This document shows, piece by piece, positions 25,510 through 33,090 of a stretch of 64,000 nucleotides of DNA; positions within the stretch are counted from its first letter, which is position 1; each line of letters opens with the position of its first letter. The translations under genes and the position numbers were made by a program. Origin of the DNA: Cupriavidus taiwanensis LMG 19424 (GTDB lineage: Bacteria; Pseudomonadota; Gammaproteobacteria; Burkholderiales; Burkholderiaceae). The notes below the pieces were generated by a model, which saw nothing but the letters and a program-made list of their open reading frames with translations, was not told where the DNA came from and ran no database searches. The stretch lies in assembly GCF_000069785.1 (NCBI RefSeq), contig NC_010530.1, positions 490,001-554,000 of the forward strand. The letters run 5' to 3'.

Positions 25510-26622
25510 ATGGCGACCTCCGCCGAAGACCAATTGCTGAGCGGCCAGACCTGGGCCGAGTTTTGCGAGGTGCTCAAGCGCAGCGGGCAGCAGATCCTGC
25601 GCCCGGAAGCGCCGGCGGACGCGATCACGCGCGCCGAGGGCTTCCGCTACCTGAGCCGCCTGCTGCGCATTGCGCTGGAAATGCATGTGGAATTCGCCGA
25701 TCCGGCGTTCCCCGGCTTCTTCTCGCCGTCGCACGAGACCGCCAAGATCGGCGCGGACAATCCGGACAACCTGTACCGCTACGCGCGCCTGGACGGCAAC
25801 GCGGCGTACCGCATCCGCGGCCGGCGCGGCACGGTGGCGTACCTTAGCTTCGGCACGCAGAAGGGCGGCTATGAAACCGACGGACGCATGGTCCAGACCG
25901 GCTTTATCGACAGCAACCATCTGGCGGTGGCGGCGGACGGCAGTTTCGAGATCGTGCTCAGCGCCGAGCCGCAGCAGCAGGGCAACTGGGTGCGCATGGA
26001 GCCGGCCACCAATGCGCTGGTGGTGCGCCAGACCTTCCTCGACCGCAAGGCGGAGACGCCGGCGGAACTGCAGATCGAGCGCATCGACGCCAACGGCAAG
26101 CCGCCCGCGCTGAGCGCGGAGCGCCTGCACGCCGGCCTGCAGCGCGCGGCGGGCTTTGTCGAGGGCACCGCGCGCATCTTTGCCGACTGGGCCGAGGGCT
26201 ACGGCGGCCATGTCAACGCGCTGCCGCCCGCGGACCAGGCGGTGTGCCAGGCGGCGGGCGGCGATCCCAACATCTTCTATTACCACTCGTGCTGGCAGCT
26301 GGCCGATGACGAGGCGCTGGTGGTCGAGGTCGACCGGGTGCCGGATTGCGAGTTCTGGAACTTCCAGATCAACAACTACTGGATGGAATCGCTCGACTAC
26401 CGCTACCACGACATCTGCCTCAACAAGCACGGCGCCCGGCTGAACGCCGACGGCGGCGTTACGGTGATTCTCAGCGCGCGCGATCCCGGCTTGCCCAACT
26501 GGCTGGAAACCGCCGGCCATCACAACGGCACCATGTGCTGGCGCTGGGTCGGCGCGGCGCAGCCGGTACATCCGCGCACGCGCGTGGTCAAGGTGACATC
26601 GCTCAGGGAGAACAAGGCATGA
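25510..26622 (+). CDS. DUF1214-like protein, first gene of the sulfotransferase operon
   Basis: 370 residues, no signal peptide or membrane segment. The C-terminal part, with FWNFQINNYWMESLDYRYH and later VKVTSLREN, resembles the DUF1214 domain; such proteins often sit beside oxidoreductases and sulfotransferases, but their activity is unknown. The N-terminal part is helical (GFRYLSRLLRIALEMHVEF). The ATG at 25510 gives the best start; the longer open frame would run through the LuxR-type element. The stop overlaps the sulfotransferase ATG (ATGA), implying a tight functional link. It may prepare or bind the sulfate acceptor. Confidence 0.7.
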   Translation: MATSAEDQLLSGQTWAEFCEVLKRSGQQILRPEAPADAITRAEGFRYLSRLLRIALEMHVEFADPAFPGFFSPSHETAKIGADNPDNLYRYARLDGNAAYRIRGRRGTVAYLSFGTQKGGYETDGRMVQTGFIDSNHLAVAADGSFEIVLSAEPQQQGNWVRMEPATNALVVRQTFLDRKAETPAELQIERIDANGKPPALSAERLHAGLQRAAGFVEGTARIFADWAEGYGGHVNALPPADQAVCQAAGGDPNIFYYHSCWQLADDEALVVEVDRVPDCEFWNFQINNYWMESLDYRYHDICLNKHGARLNADGGVTVILSARDPGLPNWLETAGHHNGTMCWRWVGAAQPVHPRTRVVKVTSLRENKA

Positions 26623-27794
26623 ACGCCATCGATGTGGAACGCCTGCTGGCGCAGGCGAGCAAGCAGGCCGGCGGCCTGGACGACTTCGGTCCGGGCAACT
26701 ATCGCGAGGCGCTGCGGGTGCTGTCGGATTCGCTGGCACGCGAAGCCAACCTGTCGCCGCAAGGCGCGCTGATGCTGGAAGGCAAGCTGCAGGCCCAGCT
26801 GGTGAACCGGCTGGTGATCCAGGACTACTGCCGCCGCCATCCGGAAATCCTGCAGGAGCGCGTGGAGGACCCGCTGGTCATCGTCGGCCTGCCGCGCACC
26901 GGCACCACGCTGCTGCAGCGCATGCTGGCCACCGACGCGCGCTTCAGCTCGGCGGCGTGGTGGGAGACCCGCTATCCGGCCCCGCTGCCCGGCGAGAACG
27001 TGCGCGATCCCAGCCGGCGCATCGCCGCGGCGCGCGAGGAAGTCGCGCAGATGATCCGCTTTATTCCGGACATCCTGGCCATCCACCCGCTCGACGCGAT
27101 GGCCGCCGACGAGGAGTTCATGCTGATGGAGCATTCGTTCCTGTGCGCGATGGATTCCTACGCCAACGTGCCGGCATACACCAGCTGGCTGGCGCGGCAG
27201 GACCACACCGAGGTCTATGCCTGCCTGAAGACCATGCTGCAGTTCCTGCAGTGGCAGAAGCGCCAGCGAGGGGAGAACGCGACGGTGCCGGCGCAGCGCT
27301 GGGTGCTGAAGACCCCGCAGCACCTGCATACGCTGGAGGTGCTGTTCCGGGTGTTCCCGGGCGCGCAGGTGGTGCTGACCCATCGCGATCCGCTGCAGAC
27401 CATCCCGTCGATGGCGAGCATGGCGCATACGCTGTGGAAGCTGTATGCCGACGATCCGGATCCCGTCACGGCCGGCCGCCAGTGGAGCGAACAGATGCGG
27501 CGCGGCACCGACCACGCCATGGCCGTGCGCGACGCCATGCCCGCCGAGCGCTTCCTCGACGTGCGCTTCGAGGACACGGTGCGCGATCCCTTCGGCGTGG
27601 CGCAGGCGGTCTACCGCTTCGCCGGCATGCCGCTGACCGAAGCCGCGCGCGCCGGCATGTGGGCCTGGATGGAGAACAACCCGCGCAACCAGCGCGCGGC
27701 GCACGCCTATACGCCCGAGCGGTTCGGGCTCAGCCAGGCGCAGCTCGAGCGCGATTTCGCGGACTATCGGGCGCGGCACATCTTGAACCACTAA
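26619..27794 (+). CDS. PAPS-dependent sulfotransferase
   Basis: 391 residues. The 5'-phosphosulfate loop is GLPRTGTTLLQRML (about residue 87). The 3'-phosphate site is VLTHRDPLQTIPSM, with the expected Arg and Ser. It belongs to the bacterial Sulfotransfer_3-like group that sulfates small molecules. The reaction would be transfer of SO3 from PAPS to a hydroxyl, releasing PAP. It sits opposite cysDNC, which makes PAPS, and upstream of a DHH phosphoesterase that could remove PAP. The acceptor is unknown; steroid or terpenoid alcohols are an inference from the neighbourhood. Confidence 0.88.
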   Translation: MNAIDVERLLAQASKQAGGLDDFGPGNYREALRVLSDSLAREANLSPQGALMLEGKLQAQLVNRLVIQDYCRRHPEILQERVEDPLVIVGLPRTGTTLLQRMLATDARFSSAAWWETRYPAPLPGENVRDPSRRIAAAREEVAQMIRFIPDILAIHPLDAMAADEEFMLMEHSFLCAMDSYANVPAYTSWLARQDHTEVYACLKTMLQFLQWQKRQRGENATVPAQRWVLKTPQHLHTLEVLFRVFPGAQVVLTHRDPLQTIPSMASMAHTLWKLYADDPDPVTAGRQWSEQMRRGTDHAMAVRDAMPAERFLDVRFEDTVRDPFGVAQAVYRFAGMPLTEAARAGMWAWMENNPRNQRAAHAYTPERFGLSQAQLERDFADYRARHILNH

Positions 27795-27822
27795 TACCGA
27801 AAGACATCGAGGAGACCCCCGC

Positions 27823-28614
27823 ATGCTGCTGAAAGACAAGATCGTCATCGTATCCGGCATCGGCCCCGGGCTGGGCATCAAGCTCGCCGTGGAGGCCGCG
27901 CGCGAAGGCGCCCGCGCCGTCGCCATCGCCGCCCGCACCGCCGCGAAACTGGACGAGGCGCAGGCGCGCATCGATGCCCTGGGTGCCGACTGCGAAGTGC
28001 TGAAGGTAGTGACCGACATCACCGACCGCGCCCAGTCGCGCCACCTTGCCCACGAGACTCTGCGCCGCTTCGGCCGCATCGACGCACTGGTCAACAGCGC
28101 CTTCCAGCACGGCAATTTTCCCGAGCCGGTGGAAGCCGCCGACCTGGACGTGTGGCGCCAGGTGTTCGACACCAATGTCTTCGGCACCATGACGCTGACG
28201 CAGGAGGTGGCGGCGCTGATGAAGCCGCAGGGCGGCGGCGCCATCGTGATGATCAACACCCAGGCCACGCGCAAGCCGATGCCGGGCGAATCCGGCTACG
28301 CCGCGTCCAAGGGCGCGCTGGCGGTGGCGGTCAAGTACCTGGCGCGCGAGCTGGGGCCGCACGGCATCCGCGCCAACAGCATCTTCATGGGCTGGATGTG
28401 GGGAGCGCCGGTGCAGGGCTATGTGCGCCACGCCGCCGCCGGACAGGGCGTGAGCGAAGACGCGGTGATCGCGCCGGTGACCGCGCAGATCGCGCTGGGC
28501 CGCATGCCCACCGACGACGACTGCGCACGCGCTGCGCTGTTTCTCGTGTCAGACTACGCCAGGGCCATCACCGGCGCCTCGCTGGACGCCAACGGTGGCG
28601 ATTTCATGCCCTGA
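27823..28614 (+). CDS. SDR oxidoreductase in the sulfotransferase operon
   Basis: 263 residues. Cofactor loop SGIGPGLG, with Gly spacing slightly altered from TGxxxGxG. The usual NNAG is NSAF here; the YAASK Tyr/Lys pair is intact. The pattern resembles actinobacterial and sphingomonad SDRs found in steroid clusters. GAGGAGACC precedes the ATG, 28 bases after the sulfotransferase stop. It may interconvert a hydroxyl and a ketone on the sulfation substrate. Confidence 0.85.
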   Translation: MLLKDKIVIVSGIGPGLGIKLAVEAAREGARAVAIAARTAAKLDEAQARIDALGADCEVLKVVTDITDRAQSRHLAHETLRRFGRIDALVNSAFQHGNFPEPVEAADLDVWRQVFDTNVFGTMTLTQEVAALMKPQGGGAIVMINTQATRKPMPGESGYAASKGALAVAVKYLARELGPHGIRANSIFMGWMWGAPVQGYVRHAAAGQGVSEDAVIAPVTAQIALGRMPTDDDCARAALFLVSDYARAITGASLDANGGDFMP

Positions 28615-28633
28615 ACCCACAGCACCGCATGCC

Positions 28634-29608
28634 ATGACACGCTACTTTGCCTTCAACGGCGACGCCGACGGCCTGTGCGCGCTGCAGCAGCTGCGCCTGG
28701 CCCATCGCGTGCAGCCCGGCGACGCCACGCTGGTTACCGGCGTCAAGCGCGATATCCGGTTGCTGGAGCGCATCGACGCCCGTGCCGGCGATACCGTGAC
28801 GGCGCTGGACATCTCGCTCGAGCAGAACCGCGATGGCCTGCTGCGGCTGCTTCACGCCGGCGTGCGGGTGGACTACTTCGACCACCACCACGCCGGCGAT
28901 GTGCCCTCGCATGCCGGCCTGCGCGCGCATATCGACGAGGCGGCGCAGGTCTGCACCAGCATCCTGGTCGACCGCCATCTCGGTGGCCGCCACCGGCGCT
29001 GGGCCGTCACCGCTGCATTTGGCGACAACCTTGGCGACGTGGCGCGCGCGATGGCGGCGCAGCTCGGCCTGGACCCATGCCAGACGGCGGTGCTGGAACG
29101 GCTCGGCACCTGCCTGAACTACAACGCGTACGGCGAGTGCGTGGCCGACCTGCATTGCAATCCCGCCGAACTGGCGCAGCACATGCTGCCCTTCGCCGAC
29201 CCGCTGGACTTCGCCGCGCAGTGCGCTACCTACGCGCTGCTGTGCGAGGGCTACGAGGACGACATGGCGCAGGCGCGCCGCCTGTCCCCGGTGCATGAAG
29301 TGCCCGGCGCCGCGCTGCTGGTGCTGCCCGACGCACCGTGGGCACGGCGCGCGATCGGCGTGCTCGCCAACGAGCTGGTGCGCGGGCGTCCCGGCGATGC
29401 CATCGGCCTGCTGTCGCCCAGGTCCGGCGGCGGCTTTGCGGTCAGCGTGCGGGTGCCGGCGCACAGCGCAACCGGCGCGGCCGACTTCTGCCGCGCCTTC
29501 GACACCGGCGGTGGCCGGCGCCTGGCCGGCGGCATCAACCACCTGCCCGACGCCGACGTGGAGCGCTTCACGCGCAGTTTTGCCGACTGCTTCGGCCAGT
29601 CATGCTGA
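28634..29608 (+). CDS. DHH/DHHA1 phosphoesterase, possible PAP phosphatase
   Basis: 324 residues. The DHH domain has NGDADG at residues 8-13 and DHHH near residue 89. The C-terminal DHHA1 substrate domain reads GGGRRLAGGINHL. The family includes NrnA, which degrades nanoRNA and dephosphorylates 3'-phosphoadenosine 5'-phosphate (PAP), and also exopolyphosphatase-like enzymes. As the last gene of the sulfotransferase operon, PAP removal is an attractive role because PAP inhibits sulfotransferases; this is inference. The first motif has Asn where many members have His, which may alter the metal site. Confidence 0.75.
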   Translation: MTRYFAFNGDADGLCALQQLRLAHRVQPGDATLVTGVKRDIRLLERIDARAGDTVTALDISLEQNRDGLLRLLHAGVRVDYFDHHHAGDVPSHAGLRAHIDEAAQVCTSILVDRHLGGRHRRWAVTAAFGDNLGDVARAMAAQLGLDPCQTAVLERLGTCLNYNAYGECVADLHCNPAELAQHMLPFADPLDFAAQCATYALLCEGYEDDMAQARRLSPVHEVPGAALLVLPDAPWARRAIGVLANELVRGRPGDAIGLLSPRSGGGFAVSVRVPAHSATGAADFCRAFDTGGGRRLAGGINHLPDADVERFTRSFADCFGQSC

Positions 29609-29645
29609 GCCGTCTGCAAGCCGAGGCGCTGCGATAAACCACAAT

Positions 29646-29726
29646 CATTCCCGCGCAGGCGGGAATCCAGCGTCTTTGTCCCTGGCCTGCGAACAGACAC
29701 TGGGCGCCCGCCTGCGCGGGGACGAC
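29646..29726. repeat. Paired 'attcccgcgcaggcgggaat' hairpins
   Basis: Two GC-rich hairpins face each other: cattcccgcgcaggcgggaa at 29646 and cgcccgcctgcgcgggga at 29705. They lie between the convergent DHH and RibBA-like genes. The same motif recurs at 55617-55643. This is a known style of dispersed intergenic repeat and may double as a bidirectional terminator. Confidence 0.7.
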
Positions 29727-29743
29727 AGGCAGGGCTACGCCGC

Positions 29744-30844
29744 TCAGCCCGGCGGGACAAACTCCGTCACCTCCAGGTCGAAGCCGGTGACGGCACGGTA
29801 TGGCACCGGATGGCTCAGCAGGCGCAGCTTGTGCGCGCCCACATCGCGCAGGATCTGCGCCCCGACGCCAAGCGCGCGTTGCGCGAAAGCCGGCGCAGGC
29901 GCGGCGGCGGCCGGCGCGGCCAGCCGGTCCAGCCGTTGCTGCGGCGATTCGCGCTCGTCCAGCAGCACCAGCACGCCGCAGCCCTCCGCGCCGATCCGCT
30001 CCAGCGAGCGCTCCAGGTTCCACGCCGGTTGCGCGGGCGTACCGAAGGCCAGCACGTCGCGCTGCATTTCCACCGCCTGCACGCGCGTCAGCACGGGCGT
30101 GTGCGGGTCGGGCCGGCCCAGCACCAGCGCCAGGTGCAGCGCGTCCACCGGCGCGTCATGGTAGGCATGCACGGTGAAGCGCCCGAACGGCGTGGCCAGT
30201 TCGCTCGAGCGGGTGCGGCGCAGCGCGCCCTCGGTCAGCAGCCGGTGGTGGATCAGCGCGCTGACGGAGACGGCCGGCAACCCGTGGCGCTGGGCGAAGT
30301 CCAGCAGAGCCGGTCCGCGCAGCAGCTCGCCATCGTCGTCGAGCACCAGCGCATAGGCCCCGGCCGCGACGCGCCCGGCCAGCCGGGGCAGGTCGGAGCA
30401 GGCTTCGGCAAAGCCCGCGCGGCGCAGCACGCCGTCCGGCTGCGCCACCACCGGGAAGATGTGGCCCGGCTGGACCAGGTCATGCGGCTGTGCGCGCGGC
30501 GCCGCCGCCACGCGCAGCGTCAGCGCGCGGTCGGCGGCGGAGATGCCGGTGCTGACGCCGCTGGCTGCCTCGATCGACACGGTGTAGCGCTCGCGCTGGC
30601 GCTGGCTGGCGGCCATCGGCGGCAACTGCAGCAGCGCGCGGCGCGCCTCGGTAATGGCCATGCACACCAGGCCGCGCGCCTCGGCGGCCATGAAGTTGAT
30701 GTCGGCCTCAGTGGCGCGCTCGGCGGCGACCAGCACGCAGCCGGTGGCTTCCGCGGTCTCGTCCTCGAGCACCACCACGCGCTGTCCGGCGGCCAGCGCT
30801 GCCAGCACCTCGGCCATCGGCGGCAGGGCGGTCGCGGGGCTCAT
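29744..30844 (-). CDS. RibBA-like protein with degenerate active sites
   Basis: 366 residues with the two-domain layout of DHBP synthase/GTP cyclohydrolase II. Framework blocks remain (GHIFPVVAQPDGVLRRAG, VGAQILRDVGAHKLRLLS). Key residues are missing: the RibB acidic motif DRENEGD is replaced by ETAEATG, the RibB His in GHTEA is Phe (GFAEA), and the RibA zinc cysteines (SECLTGD...RCDCG) are absent in RVQAVEMQRDVLAFG. It is therefore probably not a riboflavin enzyme but a repurposed or regulatory paralog. It is last in an operon with an esterase and an SDR; its start overlaps the esterase stop. Codon use is normal, so it is not an obvious pseudogene. Confidence 0.75.
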   Translation of the reverse strand: MSPATALPPMAEVLAALAAGQRVVVLEDETAEATGCVLVAAERATEADINFMAAEARGLVCMAITEARRALLQLPPMAASQRQRERYTVSIEAASGVSTGISAADRALTLRVAAAPRAQPHDLVQPGHIFPVVAQPDGVLRRAGFAEACSDLPRLAGRVAAGAYALVLDDDGELLRGPALLDFAQRHGLPAVSVSALIHHRLLTEGALRRTRSSELATPFGRFTVHAYHDAPVDALHLALVLGRPDPHTPVLTRVQAVEMQRDVLAFGTPAQPAWNLERSLERIGAEGCGVLVLLDERESPQQRLDRLAAPAAAAPAPAFAQRALGVGAQILRDVGAHKLRLLSHPVPYRAVTGFDLEVTEFVPPG

Positions 30845-31809
30845 GCGGCCTCCTGGCTGCGGGGGGCGCCAAAGGCCTGGCGCAGCGACGCGGCGGCCGC
30901 ATGCAGCGCGTGGCTGGCGGCATCGATTACGCCCTGCATGCTGGCGAAGCCATGGCACTGGCCGGGCCAGCGGCGCACGACGGCGCTGCCGCCGGCGCGC
31001 TGCAGCGCCTCGCCGTAGGCCTCGCCCTGGTCGCGCAGCGGATCGAATTCGGCGGTGATGATGGTCGCCGGCGGCAGGCCGTGCAGGTCGCGCTGCTGCA
31101 GCGGGCTGGCTCGGACATCGCCGGCGTCGGCGGGCGTGGCCAGGTACTGGGCGCGATACCACGCCAGCTCCGCGGTGCTGAGGAAATAGCCCTGCGCGCA
31201 TTCGCGATAGCTGGCGCTGCTCGCGGCGGCATCGCTGCAGTCCAGCCACGGATAGAGCAGCAGCTGGTGCCGCAGCGCGATGCCGCTGCCGCGCAGCTGC
31301 TGGCAGGCCACCGCGGCCAGGTTGCCGCCGGCACTGTCGCCGGCGACGGCCAGCCGCGACGGGTCTGCGCCCAGTTGCGCCGCGTGCGCGGCGGCCCAGC
31401 GCACCGCGGCCACGGCATCGTCGGCGGCGGCCGGAAAGCGCGCCTCCGGGGCGAGGCGGTAGTCGACCGACAGCACCAGCGCACCGCTGCGGCACGCCAG
31501 GCTGCGGCAGATGTTGTCGTGCGAATCGAGGCCGCACAGCACAAAGCCGCCGCCGTGGAAGTACACCAGCAGCGGCGGCGCAGCGCCGTCGCCGCAGGCC
31601 TGTTCCGGTCGATACAGGCGGGCCTTGAGCGGGCCCGCGGCGCCGTCGATGTCGAGGTCTTGCTGCGCGGCGACGGCGTCGCCGGGCGCGAACGCAGGCA
31701 TGGCGGCCAGCGCGGCGCGGTAGTCGGCGGCGCGCAGCGTGGAAAAATCGGGTCTGGGCATGGCGGCCATGGCTTCAAGCATGGCACGGGCCTGGGGATC
31801 GAGCGGCAT
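30841..31809 (-). CDS. Alpha/beta hydrolase, hormone-sensitive-lipase family esterase
   Basis: 322 residues. HSL-family marks are the oxyanion motif YFHGGGFVLCG (about residue 90), the nucleophile GDSAGG, the Asp in EFDPLRDQG and the His in CHGFAS. Such cytoplasmic esterases cut short-chain or bulky esters. CAGGAGACC precedes the ATG. It lies between the SDR at 31850 and the RibBA-like gene, sharing an operon controlled by LuxR-type elements. It is not an HsaD-type C-C hydrolase. Confidence 0.9.
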   Translation of the reverse strand: MPLDPQARAMLEAMAAMPRPDFSTLRAADYRAALAAMPAFAPGDAVAAQQDLDIDGAAGPLKARLYRPEQACGDGAAPPLLVYFHGGGFVLCGLDSHDNICRSLACRSGALVLSVDYRLAPEARFPAAADDAVAAVRWAAAHAAQLGADPSRLAVAGDSAGGNLAAVACQQLRGSGIALRHQLLLYPWLDCSDAAASSASYRECAQGYFLSTAELAWYRAQYLATPADAGDVRASPLQQRDLHGLPPATIITAEFDPLRDQGEAYGEALQRAGGSAVVRRWPGQCHGFASMQGVIDAASHALHAAAASLRQAFGAPRSQEAA

Positions 31810-31849
31810 GGGGTCTCCTGGAATGGCTGGGGAAATCAGGGGAAAAAAA

Positions 31850-32665
31850 TCAGGCCTGGAACGCAAACGACGGCGCGCTGCCCGCGGCAATGCCCTGCGC
31901 GCGCGCCAGCGCCGCGTGCGCGGCCTGTTCGTGCGGCAGGATCCAGAACCGGCCCGCAGCGACTCCGTCCAGGATCACGCGCGCAGCCTGGTCCGGCGTC
32001 AGGCCGGCGGCGATGCCGGTGCGCAGTGCGCCGTTCATCTGGTGCACCTCCTGCGGCGCGGCGCCGTCCAGGTCCGCCGCGATGCCCGTGGCCACCGGGC
32101 CGGGGCAGACCACCGACACCTTGATCGGCAGGCCCGCCGCCTGCAGTTCCAGCGCGAGCCCTTCGCTCAACGCCACCACGCCCTGCTTGGACAGCGTGTA
32201 AGGGGCCAGCCACGGTCCCACGGCCAGGCCCGCCATCGATGCGACATTGACGATATGCCCCGAGCCCTGTGCCACCATGCGCGGCACGAAGCAGCGCAGC
32301 GCATGCAGCACGCTCCACAGGTTCACACGCATGACCTTGTCGAACACTTCGGGCGGCAGTTCCCAGCAGCGGCCGGTGGCGAGTATGCCGGCGTTGTTGA
32401 ACAGCAGGTCGACACGGCCCAGCTGCCGGAAGCTCTCGTCGCAAAGGTGCGCGATCTGCCGCGCGTCGGCGACATCGGTGGGCACGGCGACGACGGTGGC
32501 GCCGTCGCGGGCCAGCGCCGCGCGTGCGGCTTCGAGCGCTTCGGCATCGATATCGGCCAGCGCCAGCGCATAGCCTTGCGCGGCCAGCGCCTTTGCCAGC
32601 CCCAGCCCGATGCCGCCGGCCGCGCCGGTGATGACTGCGGCCTGCTGCCGCGGATTTGCCGCCAT
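31850..32665 (-). CDS. SDR oxidoreductase
   Basis: 271 residues with TGAAGGIG near residue 13, NNAG, a catalytic Ser in NVASMAG and YTLSK. The C-terminal region (CPGPVATGI) is classical. CAGGAGAC precedes the ATG at 32665; the in-frame extension upstream lacks support. First gene of a minus-strand operon with the esterase and RibBA-like genes. Two LuxR-type elements lie 74-172 bases upstream. A hydroxysteroid-like substrate is possible. Confidence 0.88.
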   Translation of the reverse strand: MAANPRQQAAVITGAAGGIGLGLAKALAAQGYALALADIDAEALEAARAALARDGATVVAVPTDVADARQIAHLCDESFRQLGRVDLLFNNAGILATGRCWELPPEVFDKVMRVNLWSVLHALRCFVPRMVAQGSGHIVNVASMAGLAVGPWLAPYTLSKQGVVALSEGLALELQAAGLPIKVSVVCPGPVATGIAADLDGAAPQEVHQMNGALRTGIAAGLTPDQAARVILDGVAAGRFWILPHEQAAHAALARAQGIAAGSAPSFAFQA

Positions 32666-32738
32666 GGTGGAAGTCTCCTGAAAACCGCGGCGTCCATCGC
32701 CGCGCATGGCTCCTTGTAGCGGCGGCGCGGCGCGCGGG

Positions 32739-32758
32739 CATCGTCTGTTTGGGTAGGA
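32739..32758 (-). promoter_or_regulatory. Shared 20-bp LuxR-type element, copy 4
   Basis: On the minus strand TCCTACCCAAACAGACGATG. The ACAGACGATG half is identical to that of the hsaA-operon copy at 36090. It lies 74 bases upstream of the SDR at 31850-32665. Confidence 0.5.
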
Positions 32759-32817
32759 CGCGCCCGCGCTACCGGTTGCATAGGGGTTTGCCCTTGCCGG
32801 GCGGGCATGGGTCTGTC

Positions 32818-32837
32818 CTTAGTCTGTTTGGAGTATG
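32818..32837 (-). promoter_or_regulatory. Shared 20-bp LuxR-type element, copy 5
   Basis: On the minus strand CATACTCCAAACAGACTAAG, closest to the LLM-gene copy at 34695. It forms a tandem with copy 4, 79 bases apart, upstream of the SDR/esterase/RibBA operon. Confidence 0.45.
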
Positions 32838-32879
32838 TGTTTGCGCCGCCGGCGCGTGACGATGGGCCTGTCCCGCGAG

Positions 32880-32899
32880 ACTAGTCCGGCCGGCAAGTG
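32880..32899 (+). promoter_or_regulatory. Shared 20-bp LuxR-type element, copy 6 (luxR2)
   Basis: ACTAGTCCGGCCGGCAAGTG. The CTAGTCCG half is perfect and the right half is degraded (13 of 20 against the copy at 46447). It lies about 190 bases upstream of luxR2, which also has a TATAAT at 32990-32995. Confidence 0.35.
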
Positions 32900-33090
32900 C
32901 GGCCACCATGTGCCGGCCAGCATGTGCGGCCGGGCTGCCTAGGGCAAACCATGAAGGCGGGGGGCAAGCCGCGGCCCCTTCGCCGTCCCTATAATCGGGG
33001 CACAAAAAAGGGCCACAGAGCCCGCACAAGCCAGCGGCCCGGCTCGTCCGGAGCGCTGCGCACGCCACAATGGAGACAGAGGAAATGCTG

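Noticed and set aside
30841..31809. HSL-family hydrolase as the missing HsaD
   Set aside because: It has HGGGF and GDSAGG motifs of HSL esterases, whereas HsaD belongs to the MhpC/BphD C-C hydrolase branch.
32860..32872. Extra LuxR-type element around 'gtgacgatggg'
   Set aside because: Only the right-hand GACGATG is present; the left TAGTCC half is missing at the right distance.
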